From an uncultured Eubacteriales bacterium (GTDB lineage Bacteria; Bacillota; Clostridia; Oscillospirales; CAG-382), in contig URCT01000004.1 of assembly GCA_900546385.1 (NCBI GenBank), positions 1 through 44,287 on the forward strand: a stretch of DNA of 44,287 bases, in the 5' to 3' direction. Shown here piece after piece: positions 7,969 through 16,773 of the stretch (positions within the stretch are counted from its first letter, which is position 1; the number at the start of each line of letters is the position of its first letter). Under the pieces are notes generated by a model. It was not told the DNA's origin. It saw nothing but the letters and a program-made list of their open reading frames with translations, and searched no databases. Made by a program: the position numbers and the translations under genes.

Positions 7969-9876
7969 ATGAAACGCTCCTTAAAAATGCTGCTTACAAT
8001 GCTATTTGCCACGGTTTTTCTTGTTTCTTTTGCTCTCGGCACGAATGCCGCATGGTCATACCGGTGGCTCATCGAGCCGAATCCGCTCTATCGTTCCTTT
8101 GACTCTGTTACAGAAGATTTTGCCGTTTTTTTCGGCGGAGAATCCTACTTCTATAAGCGCGGCGTTGTGCGCCTGTCGGATAAAAAAGAAATCGTCCCGG
8201 CAGAATATAACGACATCCGCCTGCTTGCAAACGGTCATTTTGCCCTCGGAAAAAACATTACGCCCGGCAGAACTCCCGGTCCGGGCGAATGGGGCGTATG
8301 CACCGCCGACGGGACTGTCGTTGTACCGTTTGACTACATCTACGGCTTTACCGCGCTCGGCGACAAATATCTCGTTGCCCAAAACACCGACCGCAAATTC
8401 GGTGTGATCGATTATGCCGGGAACGTCGTTTTGCCGTTCGAGTACGATTATTTAAGGCCGAAGTACTACCCCTGCGCGGATTCCGCCTTACATGAAACGC
8501 ATAACGATTCGCCGCTGTTTGCCCGAAAAAGTGAAAAATACGGTCTTATCGACCTTTCGGGAAAAATTCTCATCCCGTTTGAATACGCATCTCTTTCTCA
8601 GAATTACGGCAATCCCCAAATAGGGCTTATCAGCGCAGCCGTCCCGCGTGAAAACGGTTATTTCGAGGGACTTATCGACTATGCCGGAAACGTGGTTTTT
8701 TCCTTTGACTATGCGCATAATTATTTTATATCGGACAATGTTCTCATTGTTTACCAATCGGATTCGTCCGGTCAAAGGTACGGCATGGTCGATACGTCCG
8801 GCAACATTCTTCTGCCGCTGGAATACGATAATCTGTCCTTATTTTACGGTATGTATCCGAGTGACAAGCTGAAGCGAAGCGAGCTTGTGCAAGCCGTTTC
8901 ACATGGCAAGACCGGTGTGTTCGACCTTGCCGGAAAGCCGGTCGTGCCGATCGCATACGGAGCGGTAAACCTTTTCGACAACGACCGGATACTCGTCGAA
9001 AAGGACGGCAAATGGGGCATGATCGACCGTGCCGGAAACGTGCTTCTGCCCTTTGACTATGACTATTTAGAGCGTCTGTCGGACACGCTTTTGCAGGCAA
9101 AAAAAGGCGACCTTTTCGCCGCAATCCGTCCGGACGGCACGGAGGTTACCCCGTATGAATTCACGAATTTCCGATACTCCTACCAAGACGGCTTTATTGT
9201 CGGCTGCAAGGGCATATCCAAGTACGGCGTTTTGGATGCGGACGGAAATACGTGTATTCCGTTTGTTTACGACGATATCTACGCCGCCGACAGCGTAAAC
9301 CTTTCGGAAAATCCGCTGTGGAAGGTGCAGCAAGGCGAAAACTGGCTGCTTCTCGACGCAGACGGCAAGGAGATTTTCCGCCGCCCCTGCAGCGGCTTGC
9401 AGTATAATGCAAAGCTCGGCCTTTGCAGCGTGGTTACCGAAAACGGCGCAGGCATCTTGAAGATCTCGTATAGCAAGCCGGTTTCCTACCGCCGGATCGT
9501 GACGGTTTCGACCGACACGACAAACATTCGCCTGACACTCGGCGATGTTTCGGCCTTAGTCAATGCGGAAACAAAAACGCTTGACACACCGCCGTTTTTG
9601 CGCGGTGACCGCACGTTTGTGCCGGTACGCTTTCTTGCGGAATCGCTCGGTGCGGAGGTCTTTTGGGACGACAGCACGAAAACCGCTTCGTTTGTCAAAA
9701 ACGGCACGACGGTTCGGCTCATCATCGGGCAAAACACCGCCTATGTGAACGACGAGCCGCGCACGTTAGACGCGACAATCTTTCTCGAAAACGACCGGAC
9801 GTATGCGCCGCTTCGGTTTGTGGCGGAAACGCTCGGTGCGGCGGTAGAATATAAAGAGGAAGCCTTAACAGAATAA
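7969..9876 (+). CDS. Secreted WG-repeat protein with C-terminal stalk domain
   Basis: This 635-aa protein has a signal peptide (about residues 1-28: basic KRSLK, hydrophobic core, then NAAWS). About eleven WG/beta repeats follow, with units such as FGVIDYAGNVVLPFEY and WGMIDRAGNVLLPFDY spanning residues 45-500. The C-terminus (about 520-630) is a copper-amine-oxidase N-terminal-like 'stalk' domain with two halves, FVPVRFLAESLGAEV and YAPLRFVAETLGAAV. Such domains occur on exported Firmicutes proteins and bind ligands or the cell wall. No catalytic motif is seen. A second strong site (GGAGGT, 7931-7936) upstream has no matching gene. The function is unknown, probably an envelope or sensory scaffold. 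Confidence 0.85.
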   Translation: MKRSLKMLLTMLFATVFLVSFALGTNAAWSYRWLIEPNPLYRSFDSVTEDFAVFFGGESYFYKRGVVRLSDKKEIVPAEYNDIRLLANGHFALGKNITPGRTPGPGEWGVCTADGTVVVPFDYIYGFTALGDKYLVAQNTDRKFGVIDYAGNVVLPFEYDYLRPKYYPCADSALHETHNDSPLFARKSEKYGLIDLSGKILIPFEYASLSQNYGNPQIGLISAAVPRENGYFEGLIDYAGNVVFSFDYAHNYFISDNVLIVYQSDSSGQRYGMVDTSGNILLPLEYDNLSLFYGMYPSDKLKRSELVQAVSHGKTGVFDLAGKPVVPIAYGAVNLFDNDRILVEKDGKWGMIDRAGNVLLPFDYDYLERLSDTLLQAKKGDLFAAIRPDGTEVTPYEFTNFRYSYQDGFIVGCKGISKYGVLDADGNTCIPFVYDDIYAADSVNLSENPLWKVQQGENWLLLDADGKEIFRRPCSGLQYNAKLGLCSVVTENGAGILKISYSKPVSYRRIVTVSTDTTNIRLTLGDVSALVNAETKTLDTPPFLRGDRTFVPVRFLAESLGAEVFWDDSTKTASFVKNGTTVRLIIGQNTAYVNDEPRTLDATIFLENDRTYAPLRFVAETLGAAVEYKEEALTE

Positions 9877-9879
9877 ACC

Positions 9880-9914
9880 AAAACGCGGATCCCGAAACGG
9901 AATCCGCGTTTTTT
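9880..9914. terminator. Bidirectional terminator between the WG-repeat gene and nadE
   Basis: AAACGCGGAT and ATCCGCGTTT pair around an 11-nt loop and are flanked by A-rich and T-rich runs (T6 on the plus strand), so the hairpin can serve both convergent genes. Confidence 0.85.
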
Positions 9915-9924
9915 ATGAGCCATA

Positions 9925-11889
9925 TTATAATTTCTCCACCCTTGCAAGCCAATCAGCGGCGCACGCGTCACTCGGCATACGCCAATCGCCGCGCGGCGAC
10001 AGGCACACGCTTCCGACCTTCACGCCGTCCGGCAGACAGCTGCGCTTGAACTGCTGCGTAAAGAACCGGCGATAGAACGTCTTGAGCCATTTTTTGATCG
10101 TGTCCGCGTCGAAATCCTCACAGAACGCGCGGCACGCCAAAAAATAGATTTTTTCGGGTGTGAAGCCGAAACGAAGCACATAATAGAGGAAGAAATCGTG
10201 CAGCGCATAGGGGCCTACCGTATCCTCGGTCTTTTGTGCGATTTTTCCGTTTGCGTCCGGCGGCAGCAGCTCGGGACTGATCGGCGTATCCGCCACATCC
10301 ATCAAAATTTCGGCACAGCCCGGAAACACCTCACCCTCGGCAAGGCTCTCGATCATCCAACGAATAAGCGTTTTCGGGATGCTGGCGTTCACGCCGTACA
10401 TACTCATGTGGTCGCCGTTGTAGGTGCACCAGCCGAGTGCCAGCTCGCTTAAATCGCCCGTGCCGCAGACAAGCGCGTTGTCGCCGTTTGCCACGTCCAT
10501 AAGCACCTGCGTGCGTTCCCGCGCTTGGACGTTTTCGTAGGTGATATCGCGCACGGCTTCGTCGTGTCCGATGTCCTTAAAATGCTGTAAGCAGGCGTCT
10601 TTGATGTTGATCTCCCGGAAGGTCACGCCGAGTGCTTTCATCAGCGCAACCGAATTGTTGTAGGTGCGCGAGGTCGTGCCGAAGCACGGCATGGTCACGC
10701 CGATGACGTTGGTCACCGGGCGATGCAGCTTTTTCATAGCCTGCACGCAGACAAGGAGCGCAAGCGTCGAATCGAGACCGCCCGAAACACCCACGACCAC
10801 CTTTTGCGCCGCCACCGACAGCCGTCCGACAAGACCTGCCACCTGCATTTCGAAGATGTCTAAGCACCGCTCGGTACGCTTTGCCTTGGTCTGCGGCACA
10901 AACGGCAGCTTGCGAAGCGGATACAGTGCACCTGCATCGTCGCGCGTTTGGCGGTTTGTAAGCGGCGCATACAGCTTTATGCGCCGCACATTTCCCGTTT
11001 CGGCGTCGGCACTTGCACAATCCGAAAAACTGCGTAACTTCCGGCGGTCGGCACGAATCTTGCCGAGATCAACATCGGTGCAGAGCAGATAATCGTCGTC
11101 GATGAGCGCATCGTTTTCGCAGATAATCGACCCGTTTTCAGCCACCACCGAATGTCCTGAAAAGATGAGATCGGTGGTCGATTCGCCGCTGCCGGCCGAA
11201 ACATAGGCATACACGCACAGTGCGCTTGCCGATTGGGTCTTGACGATCTCGCGGCGATAAGCACGCTTGCCGATGGTTTCATTGCTTGCCGAAAGGTTAA
11301 AGAGCATTTCCGCGCCGGAAAGTGCCAAATGCGTGCCGGGCGAAAGCGGCGTCCAAAGGTCTTCACAGATTTCGACACCGAAGGTCTCGCCGCCGCGGCC
11401 GGTAAACACCAGCCGATTGGAGACCGGCACGGGATAAGATGTGCTTTGGCCAAGCTCCAGCGAATCGAGCGTGTCGCGCTTTAAGTCACGCGCCGAAGCA
11501 AACCAGCGTTTTTCATAAAATTCGTTGTAATTGGGCAAAAAAGTCTTGGGAACAAGACCGCAGAGCCTGCCGCCCGAAAGCACGACAGCGCAGTTATATA
11601 ACACCGAATCGATGCGAACGGGTGCACCGACAAGCACGGTAATATCCCGTTTTTCGGTCGCTTCGGCGATGGTTTTTAATGCGTCAAGCGTTTCGCAAAG
11701 CAGCGATTCCGAGAAAAACAGATCGGCACAGGTGTAGCCGGTGACCGCAAGCTCCGGAAAGATCACATACGCCGCGCCGTTTCCGTCGGCTTCTTCGATT
11801 TTTTCCAAAATTCGCGCGGTGTTCTCCCGCACGGCGCCGACTTTGACGTGCGGCACGGCTTGGGCAAGTCTTACATAATCAAACATCAT
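9925..11889 (-). CDS. nadE: Glutamine-dependent NAD+ synthetase
   Basis: This 654-aa two-domain enzyme makes NAD+ from deamido-NAD+, ATP and glutamine. The N-terminal nitrilase-type amidase has the Glu of FPELAVTG (E46), the Lys region LVPKTFLPNYNEFYEKRW and the Cys of VEICEDLWTP. The C-terminal synthetase has the ATP-pyrophosphatase loop VSGGLDSTLALLV and GTGDLSELALGW. Length and order are those of the glutamine-dependent bacterial enzymes. The start codon overlaps the trmB stop by one base (TAATG), which points to translational coupling. ATG at 11886 is an equally possible start. Confidence 0.96.
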   Translation of the reverse strand: MMFDYVRLAQAVPHVKVGAVRENTARILEKIEEADGNGAAYVIFPELAVTGYTCADLFFSESLLCETLDALKTIAEATEKRDITVLVGAPVRIDSVLYNCAVVLSGGRLCGLVPKTFLPNYNEFYEKRWFASARDLKRDTLDSLELGQSTSYPVPVSNRLVFTGRGGETFGVEICEDLWTPLSPGTHLALSGAEMLFNLSASNETIGKRAYRREIVKTQSASALCVYAYVSAGSGESTTDLIFSGHSVVAENGSIICENDALIDDDYLLCTDVDLGKIRADRRKLRSFSDCASADAETGNVRRIKLYAPLTNRQTRDDAGALYPLRKLPFVPQTKAKRTERCLDIFEMQVAGLVGRLSVAAQKVVVGVSGGLDSTLALLVCVQAMKKLHRPVTNVIGVTMPCFGTTSRTYNNSVALMKALGVTFREINIKDACLQHFKDIGHDEAVRDITYENVQARERTQVLMDVANGDNALVCGTGDLSELALGWCTYNGDHMSMYGVNASIPKTLIRWMIESLAEGEVFPGCAEILMDVADTPISPELLPPDANGKIAQKTEDTVGPYALHDFFLYYVLRFGFTPEKIYFLACRAFCEDFDADTIKKWLKTFYRRFFTQQFKRSCLPDGVKVGSVCLSPRGDWRMPSDACAADWLARVEKL

Positions 11890-12623
11890 TACGCCTCGCT
11901 GTTCCCGTCTGCCGGTTCGGCTTCGTCCGTTTTATCCGTTTCATCCGCATCGGCTTCCGCCGTTTCGAGCGGCTGAAGCGATTTGTCGATCGTGCCGACA
12001 AGGCGGTTGATGGAAAAGCCCTTGGCAGAGAAGGTATCTTCATATTCGGTATGGATATTATCCGCTTCGTAAACGCTGTTATGCAGATCAAACGTGACGT
12101 CGGAAAGCGGAATGTTCGCCTTTTCAAACTGTTCGAGCGAAAAATCGAAGAGCGGCCGGTTGTCGGTTTTGAAAAAGATTTTGCCGCCGTCCTTCAAAAC
12201 ATACCGGTATTTTGCGAGAAAACCGGTATAGGTTAATCGGCGCTTGGCGTGCTTTTTCTTCGGCCACGGGTCGGAAAAGTTGAGATACAGCGCATCCAAC
12301 TCTCCTTCTTCGAACATATCCGGCAAAGCCTCTGCGTCGCCGCAGACAAACACAACGTTGGAAAGTCCGGCGTTTTTGATTTTTTCCATGGCCATGACAA
12401 TCACGTCCGGCACTTTTTCAAAGCCGACGTAAAACACAGCGGGATTGCGGCGCGCAAGCTCTGTGATGAAGCCGCCCTTGCCGCAGCCGATCTCGGCGCA
12501 TAACACCGTTCGGCCGTCCGCAAGCGAACGCCACTTTCCTTTGTATTCCGTCGGATTTGTCACATGGATGTCGGCGCAGGCAAGCATCCGCTTTTCGCCG
12601 TTTTTCTTTTTTCGCATTCGCAT
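11889..12623 (-). CDS. trmB: tRNA (guanine-N7)-methyltransferase TrmB
   Basis: This 244-aa SAM-dependent Rossmann enzyme methylates G46 in the variable loop of tRNAs. The SAM loop is AEIGCGKGGFITELA. Family hallmarks are YVGFEKV, LYLNFSDPWPKKKHAKRRLT and the late segment FKTDNRPLFDFS. The C-terminal 25 residues are an acidic Asp/Glu/Thr tail beyond the usual domain. The start is preceded by AAAGGAAC at a rather long distance (about 11 nt), and MRMRKKK gives two adjacent ATG choices. nadE is coupled downstream. Confidence 0.95.
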   Translation of the reverse strand: MRMRKKKNGEKRMLACADIHVTNPTEYKGKWRSLADGRTVLCAEIGCGKGGFITELARRNPAVFYVGFEKVPDVIVMAMEKIKNAGLSNVVFVCGDAEALPDMFEEGELDALYLNFSDPWPKKKHAKRRLTYTGFLAKYRYVLKDGGKIFFKTDNRPLFDFSLEQFEKANIPLSDVTFDLHNSVYEADNIHTEYEDTFSAKGFSINRLVGTIDKSLQPLETAEADADETDKTDEAEPADGNSEA

Positions 12624-12708
12624 AAAGAGTCTGTTCCTTTCGGTGATTCGATGATCGCTTCAAAATTTTTTTGATGTATACTTTGCTTTCGTAACGGGCA
12701 TACTGACA

Positions 12709-12738
12709 ATAAAATGAGAATCAAAAAGCTCATTTTAT
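12709..12738. repeat. 10-bp inverted repeat before the DUF378 gene
   Basis: ATAAAATGAG (12709-12718) and CTCATTTTAT (12729-12738) pair perfectly around a 10-nt A-rich loop. The repeat lies 36 bp before the DUF378 start. It could be an operator, a leader hairpin or a weak terminator for upstream transcription. Confidence 0.5.
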
Positions 12739-12774
12739 CCTATCAACACAAAATCCGTTAAAGGAGAGTCATCA

Positions 12775-12993
12775 ATGCTTGACAGAATTGCTTTGATATT
12801 GACCATTATCGGTGCGCTCAACTGGGGCAGCATCGGTCTTTTTCAGTTTGACTGCGTAGCATGGCTGTTCGGCGGTCAAGCCGGAATCGTCAGCCGCATC
12901 ATCTATGTGCTTGTGGGACTTGCCGGTCTTTGGTGCATTTCGCTTCTGTTCCGCGAACGGAACATCATCACCGACGGCGAAGACCGCCTGTAA
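12775..12993 (+). CDS. DUF378 small membrane protein
   Basis: This 72-aa protein has two transmembrane segments (about residues 4-24 and 37-60). The conserved ALNWGSIGLFQFD motif is typical of the DUF378/YuzA family. The family is widespread in Firmicutes and has no established function. AAAGGAGAG precedes the ATG at good spacing. The gene converges with the radical SAM gene; only 7 bp separate the two stop codons, and an imperfect hairpin (12992-13014) covers both. Confidence 0.9.
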   Translation: MLDRIALILTIIGALNWGSIGLFQFDCVAWLFGGQAGIVSRIIYVLVGLAGLWCISLLFRERNIITDGEDRL

Positions 12994-13000
12994 GGGCAGC

Positions 13001-15091
13001 TTAGTGCTTCCCTTTGCTGGAAGTGCTTTTCCCGGCATAACCGTTTTTCTCTCGGGCGGTGCGTTTTGCACCGTCCTTTTTTGGTGCTTTGGCACCGAAA
13101 CCGGCTTTTTTGCCCTGCGTTCCTTGTTTTCCCGGCTTTGCAAACGGTGCGCTGCCGGATTTGCTGCCGCTTCTGTCGTTTTTCCCGTTTCTGTCGGTTT
13201 TCCCGCTCTTGCCCTTGCGGCCATACGTTTTTGCACCGCCCGACTTGACGCTTGCGCCCTTATCCCGCGCTTCCGGCCGATGACCGAGCAGCTGCCATGC
13301 GTCCTCCCGACCCGAAAGCAGGATGGCCTTGCGGACAAGCTCGGCATTTTCCGGGCGTGTGGATTGCAGCAGCGCACGCTGCATCCGTTTTTCCTCATAG
13401 TCGCGCGTCACCTTGACCGGCTGCATGGTAAACGGGTCAAGACCGGTATAATACATGGTGGTCGCCGCCGTTCCGGGCGTCGGATAGAAATCCTGCACCT
13501 GTTCGGGGCGAATCTTGTGCTTCTTTAAGTACAACGCCAAATCGATGGCATCGTCAAGCGTGCTTCCCGGATGGGAGGACATGAGATACGGCACGATATA
13601 CTGCTCAAGTCCGGCACGCTTGCAGGCGGCAAAATATTTATCGCAGAAACGCTCGTAAACCGAAATTTCCGGTTTTCCCATATAACGAAGCACGTTGTTG
13701 GAAATATGCTCCGGCGCGGTCTTAAGCTGGCCGCTGACGTGCTTTTTCGCCAAAATATCGATGAAGGTCTCGTCCTTGTCGTACACGGCATAGTCGAACC
13801 GCACGCCGCTGCGCACGAACACCTTTTTGATTTTCGGCACAGCCGCCACCTTTTCGAGAAGCTCAACGTATTCGCTTTGATCGCAGATGAGATTCTTGCA
13901 AGGCGTCGGCGCAAGGCACCGGCGGTTCTTGCAAACGCCCTTTTTGCCCTCTCGCACAGCTTCGCACGGCCCATACCGGAAGTTCGCCGTCGGGCCACCC
14001 ACGTCGTGGATATAGCCCTTGAAGCCGGGCAAAGACGTTAAAATTTTCGCTTCCTCGACCACCGATTCGATGCTGCGGGACACGACGTTGCGTCCTTGGT
14101 GGAAGGCAATCGAGCAGAACGCACAGCCGCCGAAACAGCCGCGGTTATGCGTGATGGAAAACTGCACTTCGCTCAAAGCCGCAATGCCGCCGACCTTGTC
14201 ATAGCTCGGATGCCACGCACGCGTATACGGCAGTGCATACACCTTGTCCATATCCTCGCGCGTCAACAGCGGCGGAGGCGGATTCTGCACAATCTTCTTG
14301 TTGTCGTAGTATTCCACAATGGCTTTGCCGTCCACGGGACTTTGGTTGTTATACTGGATTTTGAAGGCTTTGGCGTACTTTTCCTTATCGGTCTTCAGCT
14401 CGTCGTATTTATAGGTATCGATAAACTCAAATTCCGGCTTATAGTCCGGCTCGGCGGCAAAGACCCTGCCGCGGATGCCGCGGATTTTCTTGACCGGCAC
14501 GCCCTTATCGAGCATTTTGGCGACCGCCGTCGTGTTGTATTCGCCCATGCCGTAAAGCAGAATATCCGCGCCGGAATCAATCAAAATGCTGCGGCGCACC
14601 TTGTCGTCCCAATAGTCGTAATGCGCAAACCGTCTAAGCGACGCCTCCACACCGCCGATGAGAATCGGCACATCGCCGTAGGCCTCGCGAATCCGGTTGC
14701 AATACACAATGACCGCGCGGTCGGGACGAAGCCCGATTTTGCATTCGGGCGAATAATAGTCCTCACTGCGGCGTTTTTTGGAGGCCGTATAGTGCGCCAC
14801 CATGGAATCCATGTTGCCCGAACAGACCATAAAGCCGAGTCGGGGTCTTCCGAACACGCAAACGCCCTTGCCGCTGCCGTCCTTGTAGCGGTTTTTGTAA
14901 TCGGGCTGGGCGATAATGCCAACCGTAAAGCCGGCATCCTCCAAAATGCGGCCGATGATCGCCGTGGCAAAGCTGGGATGATCGACATACGCATCGCCGG
15001 ACACAAATACAAAATCGACCGCCGCGCCGTCGGGCAATTCTTCTTTGCTCATGGGAAGCGGCTTTGTGCCGAGTTTCGGTAAATACTTCAA
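13001..15091 (-). CDS. YgiQ-family radical SAM protein
   Basis: This 696-aa protein has a B12-binding-like N-terminal region and a radical SAM core with the cluster motif NRGCFGGCAFC (CX3CX2C, about residue 320). YgiQ features include SEVQFSITHNRG and the terminal PEQVQDFYPTPGTAATTMYYTG. The reaction of YgiQ proteins is not established. The last 85 residues are a Gly/Lys/Ser-rich basic tail that looks disordered and could bind RNA. The start is TTG (15091), supported by AGGAG about 6 nt upstream. It begins 15 bp after the dnaA stop and is probably co-transcribed with dnaA. Confidence 0.93.
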   Translation of the reverse strand: MKYLPKLGTKPLPMSKEELPDGAAVDFVFVSGDAYVDHPSFATAIIGRILEDAGFTVGIIAQPDYKNRYKDGSGKGVCVFGRPRLGFMVCSGNMDSMVAHYTASKKRRSEDYYSPECKIGLRPDRAVIVYCNRIREAYGDVPILIGGVEASLRRFAHYDYWDDKVRRSILIDSGADILLYGMGEYNTTAVAKMLDKGVPVKKIRGIRGRVFAAEPDYKPEFEFIDTYKYDELKTDKEKYAKAFKIQYNNQSPVDGKAIVEYYDNKKIVQNPPPPLLTREDMDKVYALPYTRAWHPSYDKVGGIAALSEVQFSITHNRGCFGGCAFCSIAFHQGRNVVSRSIESVVEEAKILTSLPGFKGYIHDVGGPTANFRYGPCEAVREGKKGVCKNRRCLAPTPCKNLICDQSEYVELLEKVAAVPKIKKVFVRSGVRFDYAVYDKDETFIDILAKKHVSGQLKTAPEHISNNVLRYMGKPEISVYERFCDKYFAACKRAGLEQYIVPYLMSSHPGSTLDDAIDLALYLKKHKIRPEQVQDFYPTPGTAATTMYYTGLDPFTMQPVKVTRDYEEKRMQRALLQSTRPENAELVRKAILLSGREDAWQLLGHRPEARDKGASVKSGGAKTYGRKGKSGKTDRNGKNDRSGSKSGSAPFAKPGKQGTQGKKAGFGAKAPKKDGAKRTAREKNGYAGKSTSSKGKH

Positions 15092-15106
15092 AATGTCTCC
15101 TATGGC

Positions 15107-16543
15107 TTAATAGCCGGCAGCGCGCACATCCTTGATCATTTCGTCGATCTGCGCTTCAAAGCTGGAATCCTCTTTCATGCGGTCCTTGACCTTGTTGACC
15201 GAAGCAACCACCGTCGAATGGTCGCGGTTAAAGACCTTGCCGATGTTGGCAAAGGACATTTCGGTTAATTCACGTAACAGGTAGATGGCCACCTGCCGTG
15301 CCGTGGCAATGGCATCGGTCTTGCGCTTGCCGATGATATCCTCGGTCGGAATGCCGTATTTTTGGGACACGAAGGTTAAAATCCGTTCCGGCGTCACGGC
15401 AGACGCTTTGGCGTTTAAGATGTCCGCCACAGCGGTTTTGGCGTGTTCCATGCACACGTCGATTCCCTGAATAAAGGCCAGCGCACGCATTTTTTTGAGC
15501 GCACCTTCAATTTGACGGATGTTGTCCTTGATGTTTTCGCCGAGGTACATGAGCACGTCGTTCGGCACCTGCATTCCCAAGGATTCGGCCTTGCGCTTGA
15601 AGATGGCCACGCGAAGCTCCAAATCCGGCGGTTGGATATCGACGATAATGCCGTGTTCAAACCGTGAAAGCAAGCGTGCGGCAAGCGTCTTGATGTCCTT
15701 GGGCAGACGGTCGGAGGTGACGATAATCTGCTTGCCTGCTTCAAAGAGAGCTTCATAGGTGTGGAAAAATTCCTCTTGAATGGTTTCTTTTCCGGCGATA
15801 AACTGGATATCGTCGATGAGAAGCACATCGGCACTGCGGTATTTTTCGCGAAACAGAATCGGCGTCTTGTTGGACAGCGATTCGATCAGTTCATTGGTAA
15901 AATCCTCGCCCTTGGCGTAGATGATCTTGAATTCGGGATGGTTTTCGTTTAACAAATGCGTAATCGCATATAAAAGGTGCGTTTTTCCGAGTCCCGGCGA
16001 ACCGTATAAATAAAGCGGATTTGCCACCACGGCCGGCTGGTTGGCGACCGACCATGCCATTTTGTAGGCAAGGTCGTTGGAGCGGCCGACCACGAAGTTT
16101 TCAAAGGTGTATTCCGGCGAATATTCCGGCAAAAGCGACGACGAAACCATAATGCCCGACGGGTCTTTTCCGGGTCTTGCGGCCGACGGCGATGCTGTGT
16201 CCGAGACCGCGTCCAGCTGTTCGGTAATCTCCTGCAATTGTTCGGAGCGCATCCGGCTTTGCAGAGCCGCAAGCTGGCTTTCAAACGAACCGTGCTCGGT
16301 GGATACAATCACCGGCTTCACCCGGAAGCCGAGCACCTTTTCAAGCTCTTCCGAAAGGATATCGGCATATTTCGACTGGATAATCTGCATTTTCAAATCG
16401 TTGTCCGTGCGGAAAAAAGCCGCCTCCGGCGTCAGTTTTTCCATGGACATGGTGTCAAACCACAGATTGACCGTCATCGGCGATAAATTGTGATTTTCGC
16501 CGAGTCCCGCAAGCACAAGCTTCCAAATATCTTTTTCGTTCAT
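15107..16543 (-). CDS. dnaA: Chromosomal replication initiator DnaA
   Basis: This 478-aa DnaA has four domains: an N-terminal interaction domain (about 1-80), a linker rich in Gln/Ser (80-140), an AAA+ core with Walker A GSPGLGKTH and Walker B VLLIDDIQF, and a C-terminal DNA-binding domain with RDHSTVVASVNKV. It binds DnaA boxes and opens the origin. The frame runs upstream to 16696, but the ATG at 16543 (MNEKDIWKLVL) has AAAGGGAT just before it and matches the family start. dnaN is not downstream; a radical SAM gene is. No TTATCCACA-like DnaA boxes were seen in the flanking intergenic DNA. Confidence 0.97.
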   Translation of the reverse strand: MNEKDIWKLVLAGLGENHNLSPMTVNLWFDTMSMEKLTPEAAFFRTDNDLKMQIIQSKYADILSEELEKVLGFRVKPVIVSTEHGSFESQLAALQSRMRSEQLQEITEQLDAVSDTASPSAARPGKDPSGIMVSSSLLPEYSPEYTFENFVVGRSNDLAYKMAWSVANQPAVVANPLYLYGSPGLGKTHLLYAITHLLNENHPEFKIIYAKGEDFTNELIESLSNKTPILFREKYRSADVLLIDDIQFIAGKETIQEEFFHTYEALFEAGKQIIVTSDRLPKDIKTLAARLLSRFEHGIIVDIQPPDLELRVAIFKRKAESLGMQVPNDVLMYLGENIKDNIRQIEGALKKMRALAFIQGIDVCMEHAKTAVADILNAKASAVTPERILTFVSQKYGIPTEDIIGKRKTDAIATARQVAIYLLRELTEMSFANIGKVFNRDHSTVVASVNKVKDRMKEDSSFEAQIDEMIKDVRAAGY

Positions 16544-16615
16544 TTGCCGATCCCTTTCCATGATTTTGGCTTTTTCCGGACATTCGTTGGTGTTCCGGCG
16601 CATTTCGTACTTTTT

Positions 16616-16644
16616 ATTGTAACAGATTTTTGCGTATAAGTCAA
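16616..16644 (-). promoter_or_regulatory. Promoter of dnaA
   Basis: On the minus strand TTGACT (16639-16644) is followed after 17 bp by TACAAT (16616-16621) with TG one base before the -10. The leader would be about 65 nt. Confidence 0.7.
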
Positions 16645-16683
16645 GAAAAATAAACGCATCCGGGAAAATAAGCCAAAAAACCG

Positions 16684-16712
16684 TTGACAGCCGCAAAACA
16701 GAATGCTATAAT
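16684..16712 (+). promoter_or_regulatory. Perfect consensus housekeeping promoter
   Basis: TTGACA (16684-16689), exactly 17 bp, then TATAAT (16707-16712) preceded by TGC, an extended -10. Both hexamers are perfect. It fires rightward into the secreted stalk-domain protein and diverges from dnaA. Confidence 0.88.
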
Positions 16713-16773
16713 TAAGAAGAAGAAAAGCCGCTCGGAACGACTTTATTCTATAAAAATATAAGGAGGAATTCTT

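Noticed and set aside
14096..15082. 328-aa open frame on the plus strand opposite the radical SAM gene
   Set aside because: It is the antisense shadow of a strongly recognised gene, with no domain and no ribosome site.
16544..16773. Replication origin beside dnaA
   Set aside because: No DnaA boxes or AT-rich unwinding region; the gap is explained by two divergent promoters.
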